Source: CAYVZZ01 sp964456185
GTDB taxonomy: Bacteria; Pseudomonadota; Gammaproteobacteria; Pseudomonadales; Alcanivoracaceae
DNA: 8,817 bases
Reading direction: 5' to 3'
NCBI GenBank assembly: GCA_964456185.1
Contig: CAYVZZ010000098.1
Coordinates: forward strand, 1-8,817
Shown: positions 1-6,588 of the stretch, piece by piece
How the letters are laid out: every line of letters starts with the position of its first letter
Position numbering within the stretch: the stretch's first letter is position 1
Notes under the pieces: model-generated
Database searches by the model: none
Seen by the model: the letters and a program-made list of their open reading frames with translations, nothing else
What the model was told of the DNA's origin: nothing
Program-made: the position numbers and the translations under genes

Positions 1-1274
1 GTACCAGTTGGTACCGGGTCGATGAGGCGGCTTTCTGGCCGCAACACTGGGTGCAATATGCCAATCGCCCCGAGGCCGACTGGTTTCAGCAGTTGGTGGC
101 GCGTCGTCAACAAGCGCCCAGTTACCATTATCAAGTGATGTTGCAGCCCACCGGCCAACGCTGGTTGTATGCGCTAGCAGTGCCTTTTAGCGCCAGTGAC
201 GACGTGGGGCTGACGCGTCATTACCGTTTAGTGCGTCGCCAACCAGTAGATGATGTGATTTCTTATAATGTCAGCAGCTATACCCAACTGGTGCGCGATC
301 CTGTTCTGCCTGATGCGTTGCGCCAATTAAATTTGAGCGTGCCTGCTAATGGCAACCCGCGAACCCGCGAGTGGGTCGCACGCTGGCGTCAGCAAACGCC
401 TAGTGACAAGGCTTTTATCCAGCGTGTGCTGCAATGGTTCAACCAGGAGCCCTTCTACTACACCTTGCATCCACCTACTTACCCCGGCATCAATAGCATT
501 GACGATTTTCTGTTTGGGCAACGGGAAGGCTTTTGCTCGCATTATGCCTCGGCCTTCGCTTTTATGATGCGTTTGGCCGGTATTCCCGCGCGTGTGGTGG
601 CCGGTTATCAAGGCGGACAAATGAGTGCAGTAGGCGATTACCTGCAAGTGCGCCAATATGATGCGCATGCCTGGGTGGAAGTGTGGCTAAAGGGGCAGGG
701 CTGGGTCAGAGAAGACCCCACCGCAGCCGTTTCTCCAGCACGTATCAAAGATGGCTTGATCCCCGCGTTGAGTGCGGACGATGAACCAACGGGTGCCAGT
801 TCGACACTTTGGGCAAGTGGCAACCTGCTAAGTCAATTGAGCATGTATCGGGATTACCTGAATTACCTTTGGCAACGTTGGGTGCTCAGTTACGACCAAT
901 CACGCCAACGCACATTGTTTAAAAACTGGTTTTCCGATATCAATTGGGCGCGCTTATTGATTGGTCTCGCTGCGTTTCTATTGGGGTTGGTAATGCTGGT
1001 GTACGGGCTGAGATATTGGCAGTTACGTCGTCGCTGGACACCTTGGCAATGGCAATATCGTCGGCTGTGTCGTGCCTTGTCTCAACGTGGTGTGGCGGTG
1101 CGGCCGGGTGATTCACCGCGCTTGGTTATTGCTAAAGCTTGCCAGGCTCTGCCCGATAAAGAACCGGCCTTAACGCGCTGGCTGAAAGCGTATCAACAAT
1201 TGGCCTATGCGCCGCCCTTGCCTGAAAAGCAGCAAGAGCAGGTTCGGCAATTGAAAAAGGCGTTTCCTTTGTAG
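1..1274 (+). CDS. TgpA-like membrane transglutaminase (DUF3488/DUF4129 type), 5' end cut by window
   Basis: This is the C-terminal part of an inner-membrane protein whose periplasmic domain has the transglutaminase/protease-like fold. The frame is open from base 3, so the GTG at 51 is probably internal. The catalytic triad is visible: Cys in EGFCSHYASAF (codon 534-536), His in YDAHAWVEVW (codon 666-668) and Asp in REDPTAAVSP (codon 714-716). A single hydrophobic segment at about 954-1010 (LLIGLAAFLLGLVMLVYGL) anchors the domain, followed by a basic cytoplasmic tail resembling DUF4129. Full-length family members carry several N-terminal membrane segments, which would lie left of the window. 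In many gammaproteobacteria such genes follow moxR and a DUF58 gene; that context is inferred here. The gene converges on the thioesterase gene with a 12-base gap and no visible terminator. The family assignment is firm; the substrate is unknown. Confidence 0.9.
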   Translation, partial: TSWYRVDEAAFWPQHWVQYANRPEADWFQQLVARRQQAPSYHYQVMLQPTGQRWLYALAVPFSASDDVGLTRHYRLVRRQPVDDVISYNVSSYTQLVRDPVLPDALRQLNLSVPANGNPRTREWVARWRQQTPSDKAFIQRVLQWFNQEPFYYTLHPPTYPGINSIDDFLFGQREGFCSHYASAFAFMMRLAGIPARVVAGYQGGQMSAVGDYLQVRQYDAHAWVEVWLKGQGWVREDPTAAVSPARIKDGLIPALSADDEPTGASSTLWASGNLLSQLSMYRDYLNYLWQRWVLSYDQSRQRTLFKNWFSDINWARLLIGLAAFLLGLVMLVYGLRYWQLRRRWTPWQWQYRRLCRALSQRGVAVRPGDSPRLVIAKACQALPDKEPALTRWLKAYQQLAYAPPLPEKQQEQVRQLKKAFPL

Positions 1275-1286
1275 TGTGTAGTGTGC

Positions 1287-1679
1287 TTACTGAAGCGCGG
1301 CCAATGCATCCCGCAAGGTAGCCGGAATAGGCGTGGGTTTCTGGCTGTCGCGATTGACGAAAACATGCGTCATGCGTGCCGTGGCCGCTTCTTGTCCCGC
1401 CTGATTAAACAACGTTAACGCATAGGTCACCGAACTATTACCCAGCTTGGCGACTTTCAGCGCCACGCGTATTGTTTCAGGGTAGGCGATGGGGCGTTGA
1501 TACTGGCATTCCGATGACACAATAAACGCGACAGTATCGCCGCTGTGAATATCCAGACCGTGACGAATCAGAAAACGGTTAATCACCGTGTCAAAGAAAC
1601 TGTAATAGGTCACGTTGTTCACATGACCATAGATATCGTTATCAGCCCAGCGGGTGTCAATGGTATCGGAGTAGGCCAT
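1287..1679 (-). CDS. Acyl-CoA thioesterase, hotdog fold (4HBT/YbgC type)
   Basis: The 130-residue protein has the length and motif of single-hotdog acyl-CoA thioesterases, which hydrolyse acyl-CoA to free acid and CoA in the cytoplasm, usually as oligomers. The N-terminal signature TRWADNDIYGHVNNVTYY (residues 9-26) matches the family pattern DxDxxGHVNN. By comparison with 4-hydroxybenzoyl-CoA thioesterase, Asp15 should be the catalytic carboxylate. The remainder (VAFIVSSECQY, ALTLFNQAG, ATARMTHVFVN) fits the beta strands of the fold. The ATG at 1679 lies only 3 bases after the stop of the upstream exported-protein gene. There is no clear Shine-Dalgarno sequence before it, so translational coupling is likely. 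Substrate chain length cannot be read from the sequence. The protein is not specific enough to call YbgC, since no tol-pal genes are nearby. Confidence 0.88.
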   Translation of the reverse strand: MAYSDTIDTRWADNDIYGHVNNVTYYSFFDTVINRFLIRHGLDIHSGDTVAFIVSSECQYQRPIAYPETIRVALKVAKLGNSSVTYALTLFNQAGQEAATARMTHVFVNRDSQKPTPIPATLRDALAALQ

Positions 1680-1682
1680 GAT

Positions 1683-3005
1683 TTATTTCACTAAATTAAT
1701 GTGAACTTGAGGTGCGTCTAATATGCGTTGTGCATAATTTGTTGGATCTGTTATTCGCTGACCGTTGTAAATAAGCCTTACCTTAAATGAGAACAACTGG
1801 CCAAAGGGCAACTTGTTTATATAGAACCCAACATTTGGCCACTGTCCTACGAAGCGTTCTGGTTCATTCTTTAGTGTCGTGCTGTCCTGGTAAAATAGTG
1901 ACACTGGCGTATTCAGGTTTTTGCTGAAGCTTAATTGAGCCAATAAATTGAAGTGACGTTGTGTGTCAAAGAATAACCAACCGTTGCGCGGCATAGGATG
2001 CGATTTCATTTGTTTCTCGGTTACAGAAAGCTTCCCGTCGGTGATGGCCGTGTGAGAACCCGTCCAGCTGGTCACTAGCGTTGAGCCAGCTAAGGTGTTC
2101 CCGTCAAGCGAAATGGAAATGGCCGGATCTTCTAGTACAAGCCCTGCTGCGCTAGGTAGTGTGAACTTTGCGTAAATGGTTGTTTGGTTAGGTTTGATGA
2201 CGAAGTGGTTGCGAATGGATAGCACTGTAATACCGGTCACCTTTAATGATGTATCGGCGTAAACCAGTGTTGCAATAGGCCCCGTGATAATTTGTTCAAT
2301 TTCTGGTTTTAGGTTGTCGTTCGTTAATGTGACACGTGCATCGCTGGTAAAAATCCCGCTGCTCAGCCGTAGCTTCATAGTATCAAGAATGGACACAGGC
2401 GAGGTTTTGGAGCTTTCGTACCCTTTATAGTAAAAGTCATTCCACACCAGCATGTTATCTGGATCCATAAACAGGGCGTAGTGTGTTGTTTGGATTCGCA
2501 TTTTTTGCGGATTGAAATTGACGTAGTGCTTGGCGTTGCGCAAATATGGATTCTTAATAAGGTAGAAAAAACGTGTCTGATTTTGGTAGGTGACACTGAT
2601 TTCGGCAGTAGGCTTATTCATGTAGTTTGAGCTGGAATCTAACCGCTTCCCCCCATCCCGAAAGCGAAGCAACAATCGCGTGCTGGACTCAATCTTAGTT
2701 GGATCACCATCGGCATGCAGGTTTGGATCTTCAGAAAAGTAGGGGGTGTCTTCAATTGACCAAGGAACCCACTGATGAGGGATGGGCTCAAGCTGACCGT
2801 TTTGGAGCGCAAAAAAACCATAATGCCCAATGGTTTTGCCAACAAGCTGAGGAAGCTTTGCGGCTTTAATGCTGATTACATAGGCGGACGCGGGCAGCGT
2901 AAAGCTCGAAAGACACAGTATAAGCACAAACAGGGCAAACGAACGCGATAGTTTTGTGCCGGTCGCAAAACGCTGTGTTAAGAATGTGTTGAATAAAGGT
3001 GTCAC
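1683..3005 (-). CDS. Uncharacterised Sec-exported protein, 440 aa
   Basis: I do not recognise this family. The start is a GTG at 3005: it is the only start codon before the signal peptide, there is an in-frame GGGA 6 bases upstream, and the next in-frame ATG is over 100 codons in. Residues 1-41 form a signal peptide with basic residues at 12-21, a hydrophobic core at about 22-37 and a PASA site giving cleavage after Ala41. No lipobox and no further membrane segment is seen, so a soluble periplasmic or secreted protein is likely. The mature part is rich in Thr, Ser, Asn and aromatic residues with alternating hydrophobic stretches, suggesting a beta-rich fold; conspicuous segments are MDPDNMLVWNDFYYKGYE and GFYINKLPFGQLFSFKVRL. 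Sampled 60-base lines count about 40-42% G+C, lower than neighbouring genes. It probably forms an operon with the downstream thioesterase gene, 3 bases away. Function unknown. Confidence 0.85.
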   Translation of the reverse strand: MTPLFNTFLTQRFATGTKLSRSFALFVLILCLSSFTLPASAYVISIKAAKLPQLVGKTIGHYGFFALQNGQLEPIPHQWVPWSIEDTPYFSEDPNLHADGDPTKIESSTRLLLRFRDGGKRLDSSSNYMNKPTAEISVTYQNQTRFFYLIKNPYLRNAKHYVNFNPQKMRIQTTHYALFMDPDNMLVWNDFYYKGYESSKTSPVSILDTMKLRLSSGIFTSDARVTLTNDNLKPEIEQIITGPIATLVYADTSLKVTGITVLSIRNHFVIKPNQTTIYAKFTLPSAAGLVLEDPAISISLDGNTLAGSTLVTSWTGSHTAITDGKLSVTEKQMKSHPMPRNGWLFFDTQRHFNLLAQLSFSKNLNTPVSLFYQDSTTLKNEPERFVGQWPNVGFYINKLPFGQLFSFKVRLIYNGQRITDPTNYAQRILDAPQVHINLVK

Positions 3006-3021
3006 ACTTTTTCCCGAATTC

Positions 3022-3058
3022 GCTGATCTCTTCGATACGACGAGATTAGCAGTTTTTT
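3022..3058 (+). terminator. Hairpin plus T-tract, possible plus-strand intrinsic terminator or minus-strand leader hairpin
   Basis: GCTGATCTC (3022-3030) pairs with GAGATTAGC (3042-3050) over 9 bp with one G-T wobble. After a one-base mismatch an inner TCG/CGA stem closes an ATA loop. Six T residues follow at 3053-3058 after AG, giving the layout of a rho-independent terminator for plus-strand transcription. On the minus strand the same element lies 17-45 bases before the GTG of the exported protein, so it would also fold in that gene's 5' leader. No plus-strand gene ends immediately upstream; it may block antisense read-through from the tgpA side. The pairing is seen directly; the function is inferred. 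Confidence 0.45.
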
Positions 3059-3255
3059 GTGATTCGTGACTGACTTCACAGCCAAATAAGATGTTCGTAC
3101 AATCAATGCTAACTTACAGTAATTTCTCCGAGTATGCTCCAACTCATTGTACACAAACTGTAAATTAATCATTTCTTGCTGATAGATCGAAGACGTTGGT
3201 ATTGGCAGTAGTCATTTGAAATTATAAAACATGATTAAAAATTACTCAGCATGGA

Positions 3256-3283
3256 TTGCAGTCTAACCATTTATTCCTATACT
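3256..3283 (+). promoter_or_regulatory. Candidate sigma70 promoter for the small secreted protein
   Basis: TTGCAG at 3256-3261 and TATACT at 3278-3283 are separated by 16 bases. The -10 element matches consensus at five of six positions, the -35 at only three. The expected transcript would start near 3290, about 24 bases before the ATG at 3314, leaving room for the ribosome binding site at 3302-3305. This supports the downstream start over the ATG at 3251. Confidence 0.4.
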
Positions 3284-3313
3284 GCACTTCATACAACACA
3301 CGGAGAGTTTGAA

Positions 3314-3769
3314 ATGCGATTACTCGGCTTGTTGTTGATTCTTGCTCCGCTGGTAGGTCAAGCTGCCACACTCAGCCAATCAACACAAAAGCAACTTTGT
3401 ACTGCGGCCACTCAGACTGATGCCTTTGGCCTCACTGTTGAACAGTTGCTGTCTGAAGGCACTATTCAATACACTGATGCCGGTGCAGTGCTTTCCGCTA
3501 CATGTGGTGACAGCTTTGTACTAAGTGAAATGGTAAAAGCCCGCCAAGCAGAAAACTTGGAATATGCGGTTATTGATATGGGGGTCAACGTCGATGCACC
3601 TATCCTTAGCCACCAGGGTAAAAACTTCTCCGTAAGTGATTATCTAACGAAAGTGGCCAGTAATAAAGCCGCTGACTCGGCCAAATTTGCGGCCAATTAT
3701 CTGCAGGATTTCCACAACCCTGCATTTAACCCCAACTTGTTGCTGCGCCGTCTAACCATGGCGAAGTAA
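3314..3769 (+). CDS. Small secreted/periplasmic protein with two cysteines, unknown function
   Basis: The ATG at 3314 is chosen because GGAG at 3302-3305 sits 8 bases upstream and the protein then begins directly with a signal peptide: MRLLGLLLILAPLVGQAA, cleaved after Ala18. The mature protein is about 133 residues. It has exactly two cysteines, Cys29 (QLCTAAT) and Cys64 (SATCGDSF), which could form one disulfide in the periplasm. The pattern of an LC near the mature N-terminus and a C-G-x-S about 35 residues later is loosely reminiscent of small DUF3718-type proteins, but I cannot confirm this. The C-terminal half is helical in character (KAADSAKFAANYLQDF) and ends with a basic LLRRLTMAK. 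The gene is monocistronic: its own candidate promoter lies upstream and a strong terminator begins 29 bases after the stop. Function is unknown. Confidence 0.8.
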   Translation: MRLLGLLLILAPLVGQAATLSQSTQKQLCTAATQTDAFGLTVEQLLSEGTIQYTDAGAVLSATCGDSFVLSEMVKARQAENLEYAVIDMGVNVDAPILSHQGKNFSVSDYLTKVASNKAADSAKFAANYLQDFHNPAFNPNLLLRRLTMAK

Positions 3770-3797
3770 ACCTCCACACAATCTTGCTGATTGTTTT

Positions 3798-3828
3798 AAC
3801 GGTGACCACATTGGTCACCGTTTTTTTT
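3798..3828 (+). terminator. Strong rho-independent terminator
   Basis: A perfect 11-bp stem, AACGGTGACCA (3798-3808) with TGGTCACCGTT (3812-3822), closes a CAT loop and runs into eight T residues (3821-3828). It ends transcription of the small secreted protein gene. The minus strand has no T-tract beyond the hairpin, so it probably does not serve the converging arfB gene, whose stop is at 3842. Confidence 0.93.
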
Positions 3829-3841
3829 GCGCAACGAATAG

Positions 3842-4252
3842 TCAGTGCACCTTACCGCGTAGCGCTTTAACCCGTCCTCGATGTTTTTTATTGTCCGTGC
3901 GGCGATTGCGTGCGGCTCTTGAGGGCTTGGTGGCGCGGCGTTTTTTGGTCTGGCGTGTTGCTTTAAGGATAAGTTGGCGCAGGCGCTCGCGGGCGTCTTC
4001 CAAGTTTTTTTCTTGGTGTCTAAAGCGTTGTGCCTTGATGACAATGACACCGTCTGTAGTGATGCGTTGGTCGGATAGCTTCAGCAGCCGTTGTTTATAA
4101 AAATCAGGCAGGGCACTGGCGCGAATATCAAAGCGCAGATGTACGGCAGAGGCGACTTTGTTGACGTTTTGTCCGCCTTTTCCTTGAGCACGTATGGCCT
4201 GCCAAGTGATTTCGTGTTCGGCAATGCCAACCCGTGTCGACAGCATCAGCAT
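3842..4252 (-). CDS. arfB: Alternative ribosome-rescue factor B (peptidyl-tRNA hydrolase, YaeJ)
   Basis: ArfB rescues ribosomes stalled on non-stop mRNA: its catalytic domain hydrolyses the peptidyl-tRNA ester while its basic C-terminal tail fills the empty mRNA channel. The 136-residue length is close to the 140 of E. coli. The GGQ loop, AIRAQGKGGQNVNK, places GGQ at residues 26-28 as in the E. coli protein. The blocks VHLRFDIRAS and DGVIVIKAQ are conserved, and the tail (about 104-136) is rich in Lys and Arg and ends in VKALRGKVH, the signature that separates ArfB from RF1/RF2. AAGGAG sits 5 bases before the ATG at 4252, fixing the start. The gene is divergent from the MFS gene, with 80 bases between start codons, and converges on the small secreted protein gene. 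Confidence 0.96.
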   Translation of the reverse strand: MLMLSTRVGIAEHEITWQAIRAQGKGGQNVNKVASAVHLRFDIRASALPDFYKQRLLKLSDQRITTDGVIVIKAQRFRHQEKNLEDARERLRQLILKATRQTKKRRATKPSRAARNRRTDNKKHRGRVKALRGKVH

Positions 4253-4332
4253 GACAGCTCCTTGTTGTATGTGGCAGTATCTAGGTTTCCCTTTTTACAG
4301 CTTAGTGATGTCGTCTAATAAAAAAAACAATA

Positions 4333-5507
4333 ATGCCAGTTAATTGGCGCGTGTTGGTGTTGTATGCCGTTTTAATGGCGTTAATGCAGTTTGAGTGGTT
4401 GCGCTTTGCGCCCATTACCACCCTTGTGGCAGAGCACTATGACGTGCCGCCTAGCGCAGTTGGTGATTTCGCTCTGGTTTTTCCCTTGCTGTGTGTGATT
4501 TTGGCGTTGCCAGTGGGGGCACTATTAGATTACCTCACCGTGCGCACCTCATTACGCATAATCGCAGTCGGTATGGCAATAGCGGCCATTTTGCGTTTGC
4601 CAGCTTTAACAGAAGGCTATTCCTATGTGATGGCGGGGCAGATTGTGTTTTCTTTGCTACAGCCTATGGTGCTGGGTTGGTCGCGAAATTATCTAATGTG
4701 TGGTTCGAAGAGGAAGGACGCCTACAAGCTACCGCGTTATCCAGCATGGCGTTGTTCGTGGGCATAGGCTTGGCGTTTGTGGCGGTGCCAATCATTGGTG
4801 GAAAAAGTCTCTGGTTGGATGTGTATGTGCTGGTTGCTCTCGCCGGCCTCGTTTGGTTCTTTGTGCCTGCCGATGCGCGACAAACGGAAACATTAGATAA
4901 CGCAACCAAAGCAAGTTGGGGAAAAGATCTTGTAGTGATGCTGCGTAATCCGGTGTTTTTGCTGTTAACCGGTTACTTCTTCTTTGCTAATGGCTATTTC
5001 AATGCCATTTCTGCTTGGCTGCAGCCAATTTTAAAGCCTCATGGTGTTGATCCAAAGACGGCAGGCATGGTTGCTTTAGGTATGTTGGTGGCGGGCATTG
5101 TTGCCATGGCCTTGGCCGATAAGATTGCTCAATGGGTGAGCTTGCGAGTGCTGCTCATTGTGGCATCCATTGTGCCTGTCGGGGTCACCTTGGTGTTCTT
5201 TAATACCGGTAATGTGTTCTTTCTCTGTGCTGCAGCCGTTGTCCTCGGCATTACGCTGCTGGCACCTTTGCCCTTATTGATTGATTCGGTAGTTGCGACA
5301 GTCGGCGGTGGACAAGATGGTACCGCGGCTAGCGTGTTCTGGATGGTAGGCAATGCGGGTGCAGTGGTGTACATGGGAATGTTCGGGCCAATCGCTGACA
5401 GCAATAGTTGGTCACTAGGCTGCATCTTGCTGATTGGTTTGTTGATCGTACAGCTAATACTGGGCGGGATAGGGTGGCGCTTTTCAGCCTTGCGTCGAAA
5501 GGCGTAG
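4333..5507 (+). pseudogene. MFS transporter, frameshifted near 4675-4679
   Basis: A major facilitator superfamily permease split over two frames. The first frame runs from ATG 4333 (MPVNWRVLVLYAVLM) to about 4677 and carries the first membrane segments, with the loop 2-3 motif GALLDYLTVRTSL at residues 62-74. From about 4677 homology-like sequence continues in the -1 frame (LVAKLSNVWFEEEGR, then further hydrophobic segments) to a stop at 5505-5507. The first frame otherwise ends at 4767 with a non-membrane tail. Adding one base in or near GGGTT (4674-4678) would give a continuous protein of about 391 residues, the usual length for a 12-segment MFS carrier. The continuous order QPMVLG then LVAK resembles QPF-ILN-type segments of FLVCR-like carriers, which is only a subfamily guess. 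Ribosome binding before 4333 is weak and A-rich. Substrate unknown. The break may be a true mutation or a sequencing error. Confidence 0.85.
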
Positions 5508-5572
5508 TGGTTCGTGGAACCCTGAACAAGCCCTCGCTGCGAACAGCCAGGACTTGCTCAGAAAGTCATTCC

Positions 5573-6493
5573 TTAAGCGTTTGATTCGCCGCCCGAACCA
5601 ATGGGTTCGATTTGCAGAGAGGCGGCACCCTCTGTTCCAAAATTAATCGTACGGTGAGAGCTGGGTACTTCAATGCCTTCTTTCGCGAATTCTTCTTTAA
5701 CACGCTTGAGGAAGGCACGCCCCGTTGCCCACTGGTTCATCGGAGTGGTCTTAAAGAGGCCACGAATGACATAGCCTTCATTATTAATGGAATTCACGCC
5801 GTGGATTTCCATATCTGCGATCATGTGTTGACCAAATTCGGTATTTTCCTTGATGTCGTCTCCAATACGTTTAAGGACGCTAATAACATGATCTGCGTCA
5901 ACATTATGCGCCACGGCGATCTTAAATAGATAGCCACCCCAGCCTTTGGTCGCATTGGAAAGCTCATTGATCCCACCGTTGGGGAACATATGCACTACGC
6001 CGTCTGTGCCACGCAATACGGTGGTACGGAAATTGATCTCTTCAACGGTTCCCCAGGTGCCGTTGATAACAGCAATATCGCCGATACTAATTTGGTTTTC
6101 CAGCACAATAAAGAAACCCGACACATAGTTTTTCACCAGTTGCTGCGCACCAAAGGCAAAGGCCAAACCGAAAATACCGGCACCGGCGATCAGGGCACCA
6201 ATGTCTACGCCTACCTGCGACAGGATGGTCAGTAAGATCATTACCCAGTAGACCACGCCAATGACCTTTCGTAGTAAGCCGCCGATGGTTTCGGCTCGTT
6301 CTCTACTGCCATGAACACCTTGGCCGCTGGCTTCAGCATTATCTATCATGCGTTTGACAAAGCGGCTAATAGCTAAACGGATTAGCCACCATATAATTAG
6401 CGCAATGACAACGATGACGCCGATACGGATGCAGTTTTGTATCAACGCCGCAGTATCAATGTTTTGTAGAAAGGCTGGTAATTTTTCGTTCAT
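5573..6493 (-). CDS. Small-conductance mechanosensitive channel, MscS family
   Basis: This is an inner-membrane channel that opens under membrane tension to release solutes on hypo-osmotic shock. The 306 residues are slightly longer than E. coli MscS. TM1 spans about residues 21-43 (IGVIVVIALIIWWLIRLAI) and TM2 about 77-96. The pore helix TM3 follows at about 98-131, with the Gly/Ala-rich packing face AGAGIFGLAFAFGAQQL and the kinked continuation VKNYVSGFFIVLE. The cytoplasmic beta domain follows (ISIGDIAVINGTWGTVEEINFRTT), then FPNGGINELSN and the alpha/beta vestibule, ending in a Gly/Ser-rich tail. AAGGAA lies 7 bases before the ATG at 6493. The gene lies 84 bases downstream of the tandem GST gene on the same strand, so it may be co-transcribed or use its own promoter. 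Family membership is certain; orthology to a particular E. coli paralogue is not. Confidence 0.95.
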   Translation of the reverse strand: MNEKLPAFLQNIDTAALIQNCIRIGVIVVIALIIWWLIRLAISRFVKRMIDNAEASGQGVHGSRERAETIGGLLRKVIGVVYWVMILLTILSQVGVDIGALIAGAGIFGLAFAFGAQQLVKNYVSGFFIVLENQISIGDIAVINGTWGTVEEINFRTTVLRGTDGVVHMFPNGGINELSNATKGWGGYLFKIAVAHNVDADHVISVLKRIGDDIKENTEFGQHMIADMEIHGVNSINNEGYVIRGLFKTTPMNQWATGRAFLKRVKEEFAKEGIEVPSSHRTINFGTEGAASLQIEPIGSGGESNA

Positions 6494-6540
6494 GGATCTT
6501 TCCTTTAGCTCAGATGATCAAGTTAGTCAGTCGCTCTTTG

Positions 6541-6546
6541 ATTATA
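6541..6546 (-). promoter_or_regulatory. Candidate -10 element for the mscS-type gene
   Basis: On the minus strand the bases read TATAAT, a perfect sigma70 -10 hexamer, about 48 bases before the ATG at 6493. No good -35 lies at normal spacing; the nearest, TTGATA, is 21 bases away. The call is therefore weak. Confidence 0.3.
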
Positions 6547-6553
6547 GGAATAA

Positions 6554-6588
6554 ATGGCGCATCAGTATATCAACAGCTTATGCGCCAT
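6554..6588 (-). repeat. 9-bp perfect inverted repeat spanning the stop codon of the tandem GST gene
   Basis: ATGGCGCAT (6554-6562) and ATGCGCCAT (6580-6588) are exact reverse complements, separated by 17 bases. The right arm includes the final coding bases and one base of the stop codon (6578-6580) of the minus-strand GST-like gene. A modestly T-rich run (ATTTATTCC on the minus strand) follows. It could be a weak terminator, an RNA-processing hairpin, or chance. Confidence 0.4.

Larger units (their letters stand above)
3006..3313. other. Divergent intergenic region between the unknown exported protein and the small secreted protein
   Basis: This AT-rich, 308-base stretch holds no convincing gene. 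An in-frame ATG at 3251 would extend the small secreted protein by 21 residues, but that extension lacks signal-peptide character and overlaps a candidate promoter. Visible elements are a hairpin with a T-tract at 3022-3058, a 7-bp inverted repeat (TTACAGT at 3114-3120, ACTGTAA at 3157-3163) and a candidate sigma70 promoter at 3256-3283. I found no good promoter for the minus-strand gene. Confidence 0.6.

Noticed and set aside
51..53. GTG at 51 as the true start of the transglutaminase
   Set aside because: The frame is open to the window edge, and known TgpA-like proteins have an N-terminal multi-span membrane domain missing here, so the gene surely begins upstream.
327..668. Antisense open frame of 113 codons inside the transglutaminase gene
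   Set aside because: It is fully inside a gene with catalytic motifs, and its product shows no recognisable domain or signal.
3251..3313. ATG at 3251 as the start of the small secreted protein (21 extra N-terminal residues)
   Set aside because: The extension is polar and would bury the signal peptide; it overlaps a likely promoter, whereas the ATG at 3314 has a good ribosome binding site and starts a clean signal peptide.
4253..4332. Promoters for arfB and the transporter in the 80-base divergent gap
   Set aside because: No pair of -35 and -10 boxes with acceptable spacing was found on either strand; an A8 tract at 4320-4327 is the only notable element.
4491..4676. GTG at 4491 as the start of a separate gene for the second part of the transporter
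   Set aside because: The sequence from 4491 to about 4676 in that frame is not membrane-like (MCDFGVASGGTIRLPHRAHL), and the same bases encode MFS segments in the first frame.
5129..5425. Antisense open frame of 98 codons inside the transporter gene
   Set aside because: It has low-complexity Thr/Ala/Pro-rich content typical of the reverse complement of a membrane-protein gene, with no motif.
5509..5521. Small hairpin GGTTC-GTG-GAACC just after the transporter stop
   Set aside because: Only a 5-bp stem with no T-tract on either strand, too weak to call a terminator.
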